Assembly (NCBI RefSeq): GCF_900088415.1
Contig: NZ_FLLQ01000009.1
Coordinates: 62,001-126,000, forward strand
Direction: 5' to 3'
DNA: 64,000 nucleotides
DNA from: Vibrio mediterranei
Lineage (GTDB): Bacteria; Pseudomonadota; Gammaproteobacteria; Enterobacterales; Vibrionaceae
Position 1 is the first letter of the stretch; every line of letters starts with the position of its first letter. This document shows, in pieces, positions 36,543 to 45,447 of the stretch. A program made the position numbers and the translations under genes. Under the pieces are notes generated by a model, which saw nothing but the letters and a program-made list of their open reading frames with translations, was not told the origin of the DNA and did no database searches.

Positions 36543-37679
36543 TTATTGAATAGGCTCGAATGTCTTTTTGCCACGTTGTTCTTTTCTAAGCAAACGTATG
36601 TAGGCGGTAATACGCCAGATTTTACTTAGTAATACATAGTAAAGACCAAAGCATACAAGAAACAGATAGAACATGGTGGGCTCTGAGATGTTTTTAACCT
36701 CCCCGTATACGCCAAAAAGCGCATATCCAGTAGCAATAGAACATATAATCAGAAGTGTTTGCTTACGATTAAATCCGATGCGCTGGAAAATATGATGTAA
36801 GTGCTCTCGGTCTGGAGTCATGGGAGAGACACCACGTTTGATACGTCTAGCCATGATTGCAACCATGTCCATCAACGGGACGGCAATCAGCCAAAGGACA
36901 GTGACAGGCCGAACGGTTTCGTAGGCTGTCCATTGATACCAAAACATAGGGTCATTGGCACTAAGGCTTGGTTGACTAATAGTAAACAGTAACCAAATCA
37001 CCACAAACCCAATGACCATACTGCCCGCATCTCCCATAAAGACTTTACGAGTATGGCCAAGCCATCCAAGGTTCATGGCAATATAGGGAAGCAAGGCGGC
37101 AATAATGACGGTGCAGAACAGCGCGTGTTGAGGGTCATTATAGAAGGTAAACAGCGCACCCAAACTTGCAAAGGTGATACAGGCTAAGCAGCCTAACAAG
37201 CCATCTATCCCGTCGACCATATTAAAGGCATTGATAGCACCAATTACTGCAATGACGGTCATTGGCAATGCGAGCCACTCTAACTCGGTATAACCCAAAC
37301 CAAATGCATTACCAAAGCTTATTAGCTTAATGTCTGTGGCAAGCGCCACAAATGTCGTCAGCCCCGCTTGTACTGTTAATCTGAGCTTGCAAGAGAGATC
37401 GTATTTATCGTCGATCACGCCCATCACTAACAGAATAAACATAGAGCACGTTAACACGCTCACATAAGGCATTTCATTTGAAGATAAGACAAGGTAGCCC
37501 AATATAGCAAGGGTAACTGCAAGTCCCCCAACGAGAGGGATCTGCCCTGTGTGACGTTTGCGCTGGTTTGGCGCATCGACTAAACCTACTTGGTTTGCCA
37601 TCTTGGTAAAAACGAAGAGAAAAAATAGCGCTGCCGCACTGACACTAAAAAGTTCCAAAGCCATACTGCCAACATCCAT
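36543..37679 (-). CDS. WecA-like transferase (copy 2, tandem paralog)
   Basis: Second MraY/WecA-family enzyme, about 378 residues. All catalytic motifs are intact: GVIDDKYDLS, FNMVDGIDGLLGC, MGDAGSMVIGF, PLMDMVAIMARR and DREHLHHIFQRIG. It differs from copy 1 by an insertion of about 12 residues (SANDPMFWYQW region) in a periplasmic loop and by scattered changes. ATG at 37679 is taken as start; a GTG eight codons earlier (37703) is possible. Two intact paralogs side by side suggest a duplication that has diverged, perhaps to use different HexNAc donors. Confidence 0.85.
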   Translation of the reverse strand: MDVGSMALELFSVSAAALFFLFVFTKMANQVGLVDAPNQRKRHTGQIPLVGGLAVTLAILGYLVLSSNEMPYVSVLTCSMFILLVMGVIDDKYDLSCKLRLTVQAGLTTFVALATDIKLISFGNAFGLGYTELEWLALPMTVIAVIGAINAFNMVDGIDGLLGCLACITFASLGALFTFYNDPQHALFCTVIIAALLPYIAMNLGWLGHTRKVFMGDAGSMVIGFVVIWLLFTISQPSLSANDPMFWYQWTAYETVRPVTVLWLIAVPLMDMVAIMARRIKRGVSPMTPDREHLHHIFQRIGFNRKQTLLIICSIATGYALFGVYGEVKNISEPTMFYLFLVCFGLYYVLLSKIWRITAYIRLLRKEQRGKKTFEPIQ

Positions 37680-38069
37680 TGTTGTTTCTTTATGATTCTG
37701 CACAATTGCGTTGTTTTTTTATGACGTTGCTAACGGGTTTGAGACGCAATTGGAATTTGAATGGTAGAAAAACTCTAGGATCTAGGCTGCGTTCTCGCAA
37801 GTCATTGGCAGAGGCTATGCGGCTTTTGGGACTGTTTTTAGACAGTATTCAGGAAGAGGTTTAAACAAAATCATGGACTTATAGATTACCTACCATTTAC
37901 ATGGGTTTTTGCAATATTGTGATCTTGATCTCGAAAGATTTCGCGGCAAATTAACCTAACAGGTGTTTAGCTTTATCTGCGAGTCAGTTCCAATATTTAA
38001 CCCTCTCACTTTTCATGTTGCTTTGACTCCTCCAATGTAATGTTTCCAATAGCGAAACAAGGGTGAAAA
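37680..38069. other. 390-bp divergent intergenic region
   Basis: Lies between the divergent wecA copy 2 and rjg and should hold both promoters; I cannot fix the boxes. A short plus-strand frame (ATG 37721 to 37864, 47 codons, ending LGLFLDSIQEEV) has no ribosome site and no known domain. Nothing else is visible. Confidence 0.4.
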
Positions 38070-39422
38070 ATGCATCTAACTGATGATGTCTACGTTATCC
38101 ATCATGGTGGGAAAAATACGGTAACAGGCTCTTGTCATGAGTTGAAAATTGGCAATCACTCGCTGTTAATTGATTGTGGGATGTTTCAAGGAAGAGATGT
38201 TCGTGATAATACACTGGATATTAACTTTAGCCTAAGAGCTGTTCGTGCGTTAGTGCTCACTCATTCCCATATTGACCACATTGGCCGTTTACCTTGGTTG
38301 TTTGCTGCTGGTTTTTGTGGTCCGGTCTATTGCACACAAGCGACGGCACATTTAATACCGTTGATGTTGGAAGATGGCCTAAAACTGCAGTTTGGGATGA
38401 GTCAGATACAACGCACTCGTCTATTGACTTTGATAAAGAGACATACAAAACCGGTAAGATATGATGAATGGGTGCCGATTAAGTCTGTCGATAAACGTTA
38501 TTTCTCTTATATTCGATTTCAACCAGCAGGGCATATTTTAGGCAGTGCCTATGTTGAGGTGAAATTGCCAAATTCGGAGGTTGTTGTATTTTCAGGGGAT
38601 TTAGGCCCTGACAATACGCCATTGCTACCCGACCCAAAGCCCCCTAAACGAGCTGACTATCTGTTTTTGGAATCCACCTATGGTGATAACAATCATGAAG
38701 ACGTTAAAACCCGCTCTCGGCGACTGCTAGAGATTATTCAGCGTAGCGTCAGTGATGGTGGCGTCATTCTGATTCCTTCATTTAGCGTTGGACGCACCCA
38801 AGAGTTACTGTTTGATATAGAAATGCTGCTATCGCAACACCAGCTTAGTGAGCGCTTACCGATTATTATTGACTCTCCACTCGCAGCTAAGGTGACGAAC
38901 ACTTATCGGCGGTATCGCAAGCTTTGGAGTAAAGAGGCACAAGAAAAGGTTCTGCTTGGACGGCGTCCGTTAAGCTTCGATCAATGTATCGTGGTTGAGT
39001 CACACCATGAACATACAAAGATTGTTAATCGGCTTCGTGTTACCGGAGAGCCAGCGATAGTGATTGCTGCCTCTGGTATGTGTCAGGGTGGGCGTATTGT
39101 GAACTACCTGCACGCACTGCTGTCTGACAAGCGAACGGACGTGGTGTTTTGTGGCTATCAGGCGGCTGGTACTTTAGGGCGTGATATTCAGGCGGGGCGC
39201 CCATTTGTCATCATTGACGAACAGCGCGTTAAAGTGAACGCTAAAGTACACTCAATGTCGGGGTATTCAGCGCATGCCGATCAACAAGACCTCCTTGCAT
39301 TTGTAGCTGGGTGTTCAAGCCGACTTAAACAAGTTCACCTTATCCACGGTGAAACTTCTGGAAAGATGGAACTCATGGATAGGTTACGCCAAAATGCCCC
39401 ATTGGTTTCTGTTATCTATTGA
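38070..39422 (+). CDS. rjg: Metallo-beta-lactamase/beta-CASP RNA nuclease (rjg)
   Basis: Beta-CASP family exonuclease-like protein of 450 residues. The metal site HSHIDHIG is near residue 73, with further motifs in order: AGHILGSAYVEV, FSGDLGPDN, ESTYGDNNH, SFSVGRTQELLF, IDSPLAAK, VIAASGMCQGGRI and VHSMSGYSAHADQQD. Such proteins process RNA 3' ends. The gene is known as rjg (right junction gene) because it borders the O-antigen/capsule region in V. cholerae. Here polysaccharide genes lie on both sides, so it is inside the region. Start context at 38070 is acceptable (AAGGG 9 nt before). Confidence 0.88.
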   Translation: MHLTDDVYVIHHGGKNTVTGSCHELKIGNHSLLIDCGMFQGRDVRDNTLDINFSLRAVRALVLTHSHIDHIGRLPWLFAAGFCGPVYCTQATAHLIPLMLEDGLKLQFGMSQIQRTRLLTLIKRHTKPVRYDEWVPIKSVDKRYFSYIRFQPAGHILGSAYVEVKLPNSEVVVFSGDLGPDNTPLLPDPKPPKRADYLFLESTYGDNNHEDVKTRSRRLLEIIQRSVSDGGVILIPSFSVGRTQELLFDIEMLLSQHQLSERLPIIIDSPLAAKVTNTYRRYRKLWSKEAQEKVLLGRRPLSFDQCIVVESHHEHTKIVNRLRVTGEPAIVIAASGMCQGGRIVNYLHALLSDKRTDVVFCGYQAAGTLGRDIQAGRPFVIIDEQRVKVNAKVHSMSGYSAHADQQDLLAFVAGCSSRLKQVHLIHGETSGKMELMDRLRQNAPLVSVIY

Positions 39423-39590
39423 CCCCTAAACCTATACTTGCTTGTAAACATTAATATTCGCGCGCTGTCACTAAGTCAGGTACAATTCAGTCAATTTTTA
39501 TGGAGGCTAAATCTCCTCCAAGTTGTCGTTAGTTTTTGCTTTTGAGGGTATGACTCAAGGGCGGTAGCGTGCCAAATTTTAGGAAAGCAT
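39423..39590 (+). promoter_or_regulatory. Leader of polymer locus 2
   Basis: The 168-bp gap before rmlB has a TACAAT hexamer at 39481-39486 as a possible -10 box, a short hairpin (TGGAGG 39501-39506 with CCTCCA 39515-39520), and the ops element at 39560-39571. The -35 box is not obvious. Confidence 0.45.
39560..39571 (+). promoter_or_regulatory. ops element (RfaH recruitment), third copy
   Basis: Exact GGCGGTAGCGTG, preceded by CAAGG as in the second copy, 19 bp upstream of the rmlB ATG. It heads an uninterrupted run of 18 co-directional genes (39591-59147), exactly the kind of long operon RfaH serves. Confidence 0.92.
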
Positions 39591-40652
39591 ATGAAAATAT
39601 TAGTGACAGGCGGTGCAGGTTTTATTGGCAGCGCAGTAATTCGTCATATCTTAAATGACACATCTGACAGCGTTGTTAATGTGGATATGCTGACCTATGC
39701 GGGTAACTTAGAATCGTTACCGGAGGCAGAAAAATCAGAAAGTTATGCGTTTGAACAAGTTGATATCTGTGATTTTGGTGCGTTAGAAGCCGTGTTTCAA
39801 AAACACCAGCCAGATGCGGTCATGCACTTGGCTGCTGAGTCACACGTGGATCGCTCGATTGATGGACCAGCGACGTTTATTCAAACCAATCTAGTTGGCA
39901 CCTTTAACATGCTTGAGGTTGCACGCCAGTACTGGAAATCACTTGATGAGGCTAAGCAATCGGCATTTCGCTTCCACCATATTTCAACTGATGAGGTGTA
40001 TGGTGATTTAGAGGGAACAGACGATCTGTTTACTGAAGAAACCTCGTACGAGCCAAGTAGCCCATACTCAGCAAGTAAAGCGGGTTCAGACCATCTTGTT
40101 CGTGCTTGGGGGCGTACTTATGGCTTCCCTGTCTTGGTGACTAACTGCTCTAACAATTACGGTCCATATCATTTCCCTGAAAAGCTGATCCCTTTGATGA
40201 TCCTAAATGCGTTAGAAGGAAAGCCATTACCTGTTTATGGCGATGGCTTGCAGATCCGCGATTGGCTGTTTGTGGAAGATCACGCGCGTGCACTTTACAA
40301 AGTAGTCACCGAAGGCAAAGTGGGTGAGACTTACAATATTGGGGGTCATAACGAAAAGGCCAATATTGAGGTGGTAAAAACGATTTGTACTTTACTTGAA
40401 GAGTTGGTGCCGAATAAGCCACAGGGTGTGAATCAATATCAAGATCTGATCACTTACGTGACAGACCGTCCAGGACATGATGTCCGTTACGCTATTGACG
40501 CATCAAAAATTGAGCGCGAGTTGGGCTGGACGCCAGAAGAAACCTTTGAGTCTGGCATCCGTAAAACCGTAGAGTGGTACTTGAACAATCGGGAGTGGTG
40601 GATGCGAGTTCTCGATGGTTCCTACTCTCGTGAACGTTTAGGCACCCAATAA
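39591..40652 (+). CDS. rmlB: dTDP-glucose 4,6-dehydratase
   Basis: Extended SDR enzyme of 353 residues, second step of dTDP-L-rhamnose synthesis. NAD motif VTGGAGFIGSAVIRH, the family signature AAESHVDRSIDGP near residue 82, STDEVYGDL near 133, YSASKAGSDHLVRA (YxxxK) and NNYGPYHFPEKLIP are all present. First gene after the ops element; rmlA, rmlD and rmlC follow in the order B-A-D-C. Confidence 0.97.
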   Translation: MKILVTGGAGFIGSAVIRHILNDTSDSVVNVDMLTYAGNLESLPEAEKSESYAFEQVDICDFGALEAVFQKHQPDAVMHLAAESHVDRSIDGPATFIQTNLVGTFNMLEVARQYWKSLDEAKQSAFRFHHISTDEVYGDLEGTDDLFTEETSYEPSSPYSASKAGSDHLVRAWGRTYGFPVLVTNCSNNYGPYHFPEKLIPLMILNALEGKPLPVYGDGLQIRDWLFVEDHARALYKVVTEGKVGETYNIGGHNEKANIEVVKTICTLLEELVPNKPQGVNQYQDLITYVTDRPGHDVRYAIDASKIERELGWTPEETFESGIRKTVEWYLNNREWWMRVLDGSYSRERLGTQ

Positions 40653-40727
40653 ATGGTATCAATCGAAATACTGTCTTTTGACTTAAATCTCTAGGTCAAG
40701 GAATCGTCAATCAAGGACCTATTCTCT

Positions 40728-41621
40728 ATGAAAGGTATTGTTCTCGCTGGTGGGTCTGGTACCCGCCTTTATCCGCTGACTCGCGGGACCTCGAAACAGC
40801 TTTTGCCTATTTACGACAAGCCAATGGTTTATTACCCGTTATCAACATTAATGTTGGCGGGAATTCGTGACATCCTAATCATCACTACACCAGAAGATCA
40901 GGTGGGCTTTCAGCGCCTACTAGGCGATGGTTCCGACTTTGGGATTAATCTAGAGTACAAAGTACAGCCTAGCCCAGATGGCTTGGCCCAGGCCTTCATT
41001 ATCGGTGAAGAGTTTATTGGTGATGATTCGGTATGTTTGGTACTTGGCGACAATATCTATTACGGTCAATCGTTTAGTCAGCAGCTTAAGCGTGCTAGAG
41101 AGCTCACTTCACAAGGGCGAGCGACGGTGTTTGGTTACCAAGTGAAAGATCCTGAGCGTTTTGGTGTGGTGGAATTTGACAGCGAAATGAAGGCGGTTTC
41201 AATTGAAGAGAAGCCTCAGCATCCTAAGTCAGACTATGCTGTCACCGGCCTGTATTTCTATGACAATCGCGTTGTCGATTGGGCTAAGCAGGTGAAGCCG
41301 TCTGAACGCGGTGAACTGGAAATTACCACCCTCAACCAGATGTATCTTGAAGATGGCTCGTTGAATGTTGAATTGCTTGGGCGTGGCTTCGCCTGGTTGG
41401 ACACGGGTACTCATGAGAGTTTGCATGAAGCATCGTCGTTTGTTCAAACGATTGAAAATGTTCAAGGGTTGAAAGTCGCTTGTCTTGAAGAGATTGCTTG
41501 GCGCAATCAATGGCTAACCGATGAGGCTCTGCTTGAGATCGCTAAACCGATGATGAAAAACGAGTACGGACAGTATTTAATCCGCCTTGTGAATGACAAC
41601 GACAAAAGGTCAAATAAGTGA
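40728..41621 (+). CDS. rmlA: Glucose-1-phosphate thymidylyltransferase
   Basis: Makes dTDP-glucose, first step of the rhamnose pathway. 297 residues with the family start GIVLAGGSGTRLYPLTRGTS, KQLLPIYDKPMVYYPLS, GDNIYYGQSF near residue 111, VEFD, EEKPQHPKSDYAV and GFAWLDTGTHESL. Full length. A 75-bp gap separates it from rmlB, and its stop overlaps the GTG start of rmlD. Confidence 0.97.
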   Translation: MKGIVLAGGSGTRLYPLTRGTSKQLLPIYDKPMVYYPLSTLMLAGIRDILIITTPEDQVGFQRLLGDGSDFGINLEYKVQPSPDGLAQAFIIGEEFIGDDSVCLVLGDNIYYGQSFSQQLKRARELTSQGRATVFGYQVKDPERFGVVEFDSEMKAVSIEEKPQHPKSDYAVTGLYFYDNRVVDWAKQVKPSERGELEITTLNQMYLEDGSLNVELLGRGFAWLDTGTHESLHEASSFVQTIENVQGLKVACLEEIAWRNQWLTDEALLEIAKPMMKNEYGQYLIRLVNDNDKRSNK

Positions 41622-42493
41622 AGAGAGTCTTGATTACGGGAAGTTATGGGCAGGTCGGCCATTGTTTGAGCAATGTCTTGTCTGTGCGTGACGATATTGA
41701 TGTTATTGCTTACGATCGCGAAGTCTTGGATATCATCAGCGAGGCTCAAGTGGCCTCTGTGCTGGCCGAGTTAACTCCTGATGTTATCATTAACTGTGCG
41801 GCGCACACTGCGGTAGATAAAGCCGAAACCGATGTCGAGATGAGCTATGCCATTAACTGTGATGGTCCGCGCCACTTAGCCCAAGCAGCGGAATCGCTAG
41901 GCGCTGTGATGCTGCATATTTCTACTGATTATGTGTTTGACGGTGAGAAGGATGAGCCTTATTTAGAAACCGACACACCGAACCCAAAAGGGGTCTATGG
42001 GCAGAGTAAGCTCGCAGGTGAACAGGCAGTCGCAGCGCACTGCACCCGCTATGCGATTTTGCGTACCGCGTGGGTATTTGGCGAGCACGGCAATAACTTT
42101 GTAAAAACTATGCTTCGTTTAGGTCAAGACCGACCTGAACTGGGTATTATTGGTGACCAATTTGGCGGCCCTACTTATGCGGGGGATATTGCTAATGCGT
42201 TGGTGGCGATGATGGATGGCTTTAATGGTTCTGAGCAATCTGGGGTATATCATTTCTCAGGAGCGCCACATGTAAGCTGGTATCAGTTTGCAAAAGCGAT
42301 CTTTGAATCAGCAGATAAGCATGGCGTGCTACCGCAAACACCTCAGGTAAATGAAATCACCGCAGCTCAATACCCGTTACCAGCACCAAGACCCGCTAAC
42401 TCTCGCTTGAACTGCGATAAGATCCAGCAAGTATTTGCGGTTGCGCCAAGTGACTGGCAAAGCGCGCTAGACAACATTGGACAGTATTGCTAG
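41618..42493 (+). CDS. rmlD: dTDP-4-dehydrorhamnose reductase
   Basis: Last step of dTDP-L-rhamnose synthesis, 291 residues. NADPH-binding ITGSYGQVG, ISTDYVFDGEKDEPYLE, the catalytic YGQSKLAGE (YxxxK) and RTAWVFGEHGNNFVKTM are typical. Start codon is GTG 41618, overlapping the rmlA stop by four bases (GTGA). Confidence 0.95.
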   Translation: MKRVLITGSYGQVGHCLSNVLSVRDDIDVIAYDREVLDIISEAQVASVLAELTPDVIINCAAHTAVDKAETDVEMSYAINCDGPRHLAQAAESLGAVMLHISTDYVFDGEKDEPYLETDTPNPKGVYGQSKLAGEQAVAAHCTRYAILRTAWVFGEHGNNFVKTMLRLGQDRPELGIIGDQFGGPTYAGDIANALVAMMDGFNGSEQSGVYHFSGAPHVSWYQFAKAIFESADKHGVLPQTPQVNEITAAQYPLPAPRPANSRLNCDKIQQVFAVAPSDWQSALDNIGQYC

Positions 42494-42503
42494 GTAACCG
42501 AGC

Positions 42504-43055
42504 ATGAAAGTAATAGAAACAAGTATCCCAGATGTAAAGATTATTGAGCCTCAAGTTTTTGGTGATGAGCGCGGATTCTTTATGGAAACTTGGCAACAGA
42601 AAAAATTCGAAGAGCTCGTCACTGGCAAGCCAACATCGTTTGTTCAAGATAACCACTCTAAGTCGAGCAAGGGTATTTTGCGCGGACTGCATTATCAAAC
42701 CGAAAACACTCAAGGCAAGTTAGTACGAGTAGTGTCCGGTGAGGTGTTTGACGTTGCTGTGGATGTACGTAAAAACTCCCCGACATTTGGTCAGTGGGTA
42801 GGCGTATACTTATCGGCAGAGAACAAACGTCAGCTGTGGGTACCAGAAGGCTTTGCGCATGGGTTTTATGTGACCAGTGATGAGGCTGAGTTTGTGTATA
42901 AATGTACTGACTTCTATAACCCATCAGCGGAACATTCGATTATTTGGAATGATTCAGATATCGGAATTGAGTGGCCCATCTCTACGCCGCCTAAGTTATC
43001 AGAGAAAGATGCGAGTGCCTTGGGTCTCAAAGAGATGCATGATCGTTTGCTTTAG
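42504..43055 (+). CDS. rmlC: dTDP-4-dehydrorhamnose 3,5-epimerase
   Basis: Cupin-fold epimerase of 183 residues, third step of the rhamnose pathway. Family motifs DERGFFMETW, QDNHSKSSKGILRGLHYQ (catalytic His), GKLVRVVSGEVFDVAVDVR and WVPEGFAHGFYV are all present. Ten bp after rmlD. Completes an intact rmlBADC set, so the locus 2 unit contains L-rhamnose. Confidence 0.96.
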   Translation: MKVIETSIPDVKIIEPQVFGDERGFFMETWQQKKFEELVTGKPTSFVQDNHSKSSKGILRGLHYQTENTQGKLVRVVSGEVFDVAVDVRKNSPTFGQWVGVYLSAENKRQLWVPEGFAHGFYVTSDEAEFVYKCTDFYNPSAEHSIIWNDSDIGIEWPISTPPKLSEKDASALGLKEMHDRLL

Positions 43056-43098
43056 CTAACTTCGGTTCAGTTTAGAATTATATTTTGCAGAGTTATTT

Positions 43099-44097
43099 AT
43101 GAAATATCTTGTTACAGGCGCGGCAGGTTTTATCGGTAGTCGCGTGGCAAAAAAACTTTGCGCGCATGGACATCAGGTCGTAGGCGTAGACAACATCAAT
43201 GATTACTATGATATTAACTTGAAATTGGATAGGTTGAAGGATATCAATTCCTCTCATTTTGAATTCAATAAGGTAGATATCAGCAATAAAAATGATCTGG
43301 TGGAAGTATTTAAGAAGTCTCAACCAGACATTGTTATTCATTTAGCGGCGCAAGCTGGCGTTAGGTATTCGTTAGAAAATCCAGATGCTTACGGTGAGAG
43401 TAATCTAATCGGTCACTTGAATATACTTGAGTGTTGTCGCCATCACGGTGTTAAACATTTAGTTTATGCATCCTCTTCATCGGTCTACGGTCTAAACTCC
43501 CAAGTTCCGTTCTCAACTAATGATAATGTTGATCACCCTATCTCTTTGTATGCAGCGACTAAGAAAGCAAATGAATTGATGGCACATAGTTATTCGCACT
43601 TGTATAAAATCCCTACGACAGGTCTACGATTTTTTACTGTTTATGGTAGTTGGGGACGTCCGGATATGGCGCCGCTGATATTTACTCGCAAGATTAGCGC
43701 TGGTGAGACGATTGACGTCAATAATAACGGTGAGATGTGGCGTGACTTTACTCATATCGATGATGTTGTAGAAGGCGTCATCAGAGCGTCTGCATTGATA
43801 CCCCAAGAGAATCCGGCCTGGAAAGCCAGTGTTGACGGTTGCTCTGAGAGTTCGGCACCGTACCGCGTCTATAACATAGGGCATGGAAACCCCATTAACT
43901 TGATGGACTTTATCTCTGCAATAGAGAGTGAGCTGGGCAAGAGCGCCAAAATGAATTTTAGAGACATGCAACCAGGTGATGTTCTTAGAACCTACGCAGA
44001 TTCTCAGCCACTTTTCCTTGCAACAGGCTTCAAGCCACAGGTCTCACTTGAAGAAGGTGTGAGGGAGCTTGTCACCTGGTATAAGCAGTACTTTTAA
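43099..44097 (+). CDS. UDP-glucuronate 4-epimerase (locus 2 copy)
   Basis: Second SDR epimerase of the UDP-GlcA type, 332 residues, the same length as the copy at 29938. Motifs VTGAAGFIGSRV, YASSSSVYGLNS, SLYAATKKANEL and NIGHGNPINLMDFI. Identity to copy 1 is about 60 percent by eye, so they are old paralogs or separate acquisitions rather than a recent duplication. With the ugd copy at 57981 it gives locus 2 its own UDP-galacturonate supply. Confidence 0.85.
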   Translation: MKYLVTGAAGFIGSRVAKKLCAHGHQVVGVDNINDYYDINLKLDRLKDINSSHFEFNKVDISNKNDLVEVFKKSQPDIVIHLAAQAGVRYSLENPDAYGESNLIGHLNILECCRHHGVKHLVYASSSSVYGLNSQVPFSTNDNVDHPISLYAATKKANELMAHSYSHLYKIPTTGLRFFTVYGSWGRPDMAPLIFTRKISAGETIDVNNNGEMWRDFTHIDDVVEGVIRASALIPQENPAWKASVDGCSESSAPYRVYNIGHGNPINLMDFISAIESELGKSAKMNFRDMQPGDVLRTYADSQPLFLATGFKPQVSLEEGVRELVTWYKQYF

Positions 44098-44120
44098 TTC
44101 ATCAGTCTCGGTAAAAGCAA

Positions 44121-45446
44121 ATGAGTATGGCTAGACAATTTGTCGCTGGAGCGCTGTTCCGCAAGGTTGGGAAGACGGGAGCTTGTTACAAGAAACTTAA
44201 ACAAGAGTCTTTATTATCAAGCGCTGACATATACAACGAGAAGCTAACCGCATTACTGCAGTACAGCTTTTCGAAGGTTCCTTATTACCAGAAAGTGATG
44301 AGAGAGTGTGGAATTGATGGTATCGACCAGATTAATGCCGAGTCAATTAAAAAGTTACCTCTTCTGACGAAGGACATTATTCGAGCAAATCACGCAACAC
44401 TGAGTAGCTCTGAGCTAGAGACTATTAAACATAATAGTAATACTTCTGGTGGCTCCACTGGTCATCCGGTTACCTTCCTGCAAGATGATGAATTTAACGT
44501 GAGCACCCGAGCGGTAAAGATCATCATGGATGACAGCGTAGGCTACTCAGTAGGTGAAAAGAAACTCCTACTTTGGGGCTCAGAGAGGGATTTGTTTCAC
44601 GGTAAGGAGCCATGGAACGTTAGGCTTATGAAATCTATCAAGAATGAGTACTGGTTTAACTCTTTTATGATGGATAATAAGAAATACATCGAATGCATCG
44701 ATTGGATTAGAAGTAATTCTCCGCGGATGATCCTAGCCTATGTGGAGTCCATCTACGAACTCAGCCGAGTCGTAAATAAAGCCAAACAGAAACTAGATAA
44801 TGTTTCAGTCATCATGACAACTGCTGGAACGCTGACAGATGGCGTTTTAAAAGAGATCACGGACGCGTTTCCAAATGCAACGATTGTTAATCGTTACGGC
44901 TCTCGAGAGGTGGGTGATATCGCTTGCTTTGAGCCGAGTATTGGAAAAATGGTTGTGTCTCACATGACCCAATTTGTGGAAGTGTTGGATGAACACGGCA
45001 ATCACGTCGGTGTCGGTGAGACGGGAGAGGTGGTCGTTACTAACTTAGTGAATCGCGTTATGCCGTTAATTCGATATCGTATTGGTGATATGGCTAAATA
45101 CGGTGGAGTTATCGATGGGAAGGTTGTTCTAGATACTGTTGTGGGAAGAACCTCAGATATTTTTGTGAATGAAAAAAAGCAGAAGATTCACGGGGAATAT
45201 TTTACTCACTTATTTTACGACCTGAAGTGGGTAAACAAATTTCAAGTTGTTCAAGAGTCTGTTAACCATATCAATATTAAAATTGTGAGTGAGTCAGAAA
45301 ACCCGATCGAATCTGATATTGATAGCATTAAAGAAAAAGTAAGACTAGTAATGGGGAAACAGACCAATATATCTTTTGATTTTGTCGAAGAAATCTCTCC
45401 TACGGCTTCGGGAAAATATCGCTATACCATTTCAAAAGTGACGTAA
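44121..45446 (+). CDS. CapK/PaaK-like adenylate-forming enzyme
   Basis: ANL-superfamily protein related to phenylacetate-CoA ligase and capsule protein CapK, 441 residues. The adenylate-forming P-loop NTSGGSTGHPVTF is near residue 111, NRYGSREVGDIACFE near 260 and RYRIGDMAKYG near 315. It lacks a fused carrier domain, and no carrier protein gene is visible nearby. Such enzymes activate a carboxylic acid as an acyl-adenylate. In this cluster the acid could be a decorating acyl group or a sugar carboxylate, but the substrate is unknown. Confidence 0.75.
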   Translation: MSMARQFVAGALFRKVGKTGACYKKLKQESLLSSADIYNEKLTALLQYSFSKVPYYQKVMRECGIDGIDQINAESIKKLPLLTKDIIRANHATLSSSELETIKHNSNTSGGSTGHPVTFLQDDEFNVSTRAVKIIMDDSVGYSVGEKKLLLWGSERDLFHGKEPWNVRLMKSIKNEYWFNSFMMDNKKYIECIDWIRSNSPRMILAYVESIYELSRVVNKAKQKLDNVSVIMTTAGTLTDGVLKEITDAFPNATIVNRYGSREVGDIACFEPSIGKMVVSHMTQFVEVLDEHGNHVGVGETGEVVVTNLVNRVMPLIRYRIGDMAKYGGVIDGKVVLDTVVGRTSDIFVNEKKQKIHGEYFTHLFYDLKWVNKFQVVQESVNHINIKIVSESENPIESDIDSIKEKVRLVMGKQTNISFDFVEEISPTASGKYRYTISKVT

Positions 45447-45447
45447 A

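Noticed and set aside
37679..37864. Small frame divergent from wecA copy 2
   Set aside because: The tail looks protein-like, but there is no ribosome site, no homolog I recognise, and it overlaps the wecA copy 2 start.
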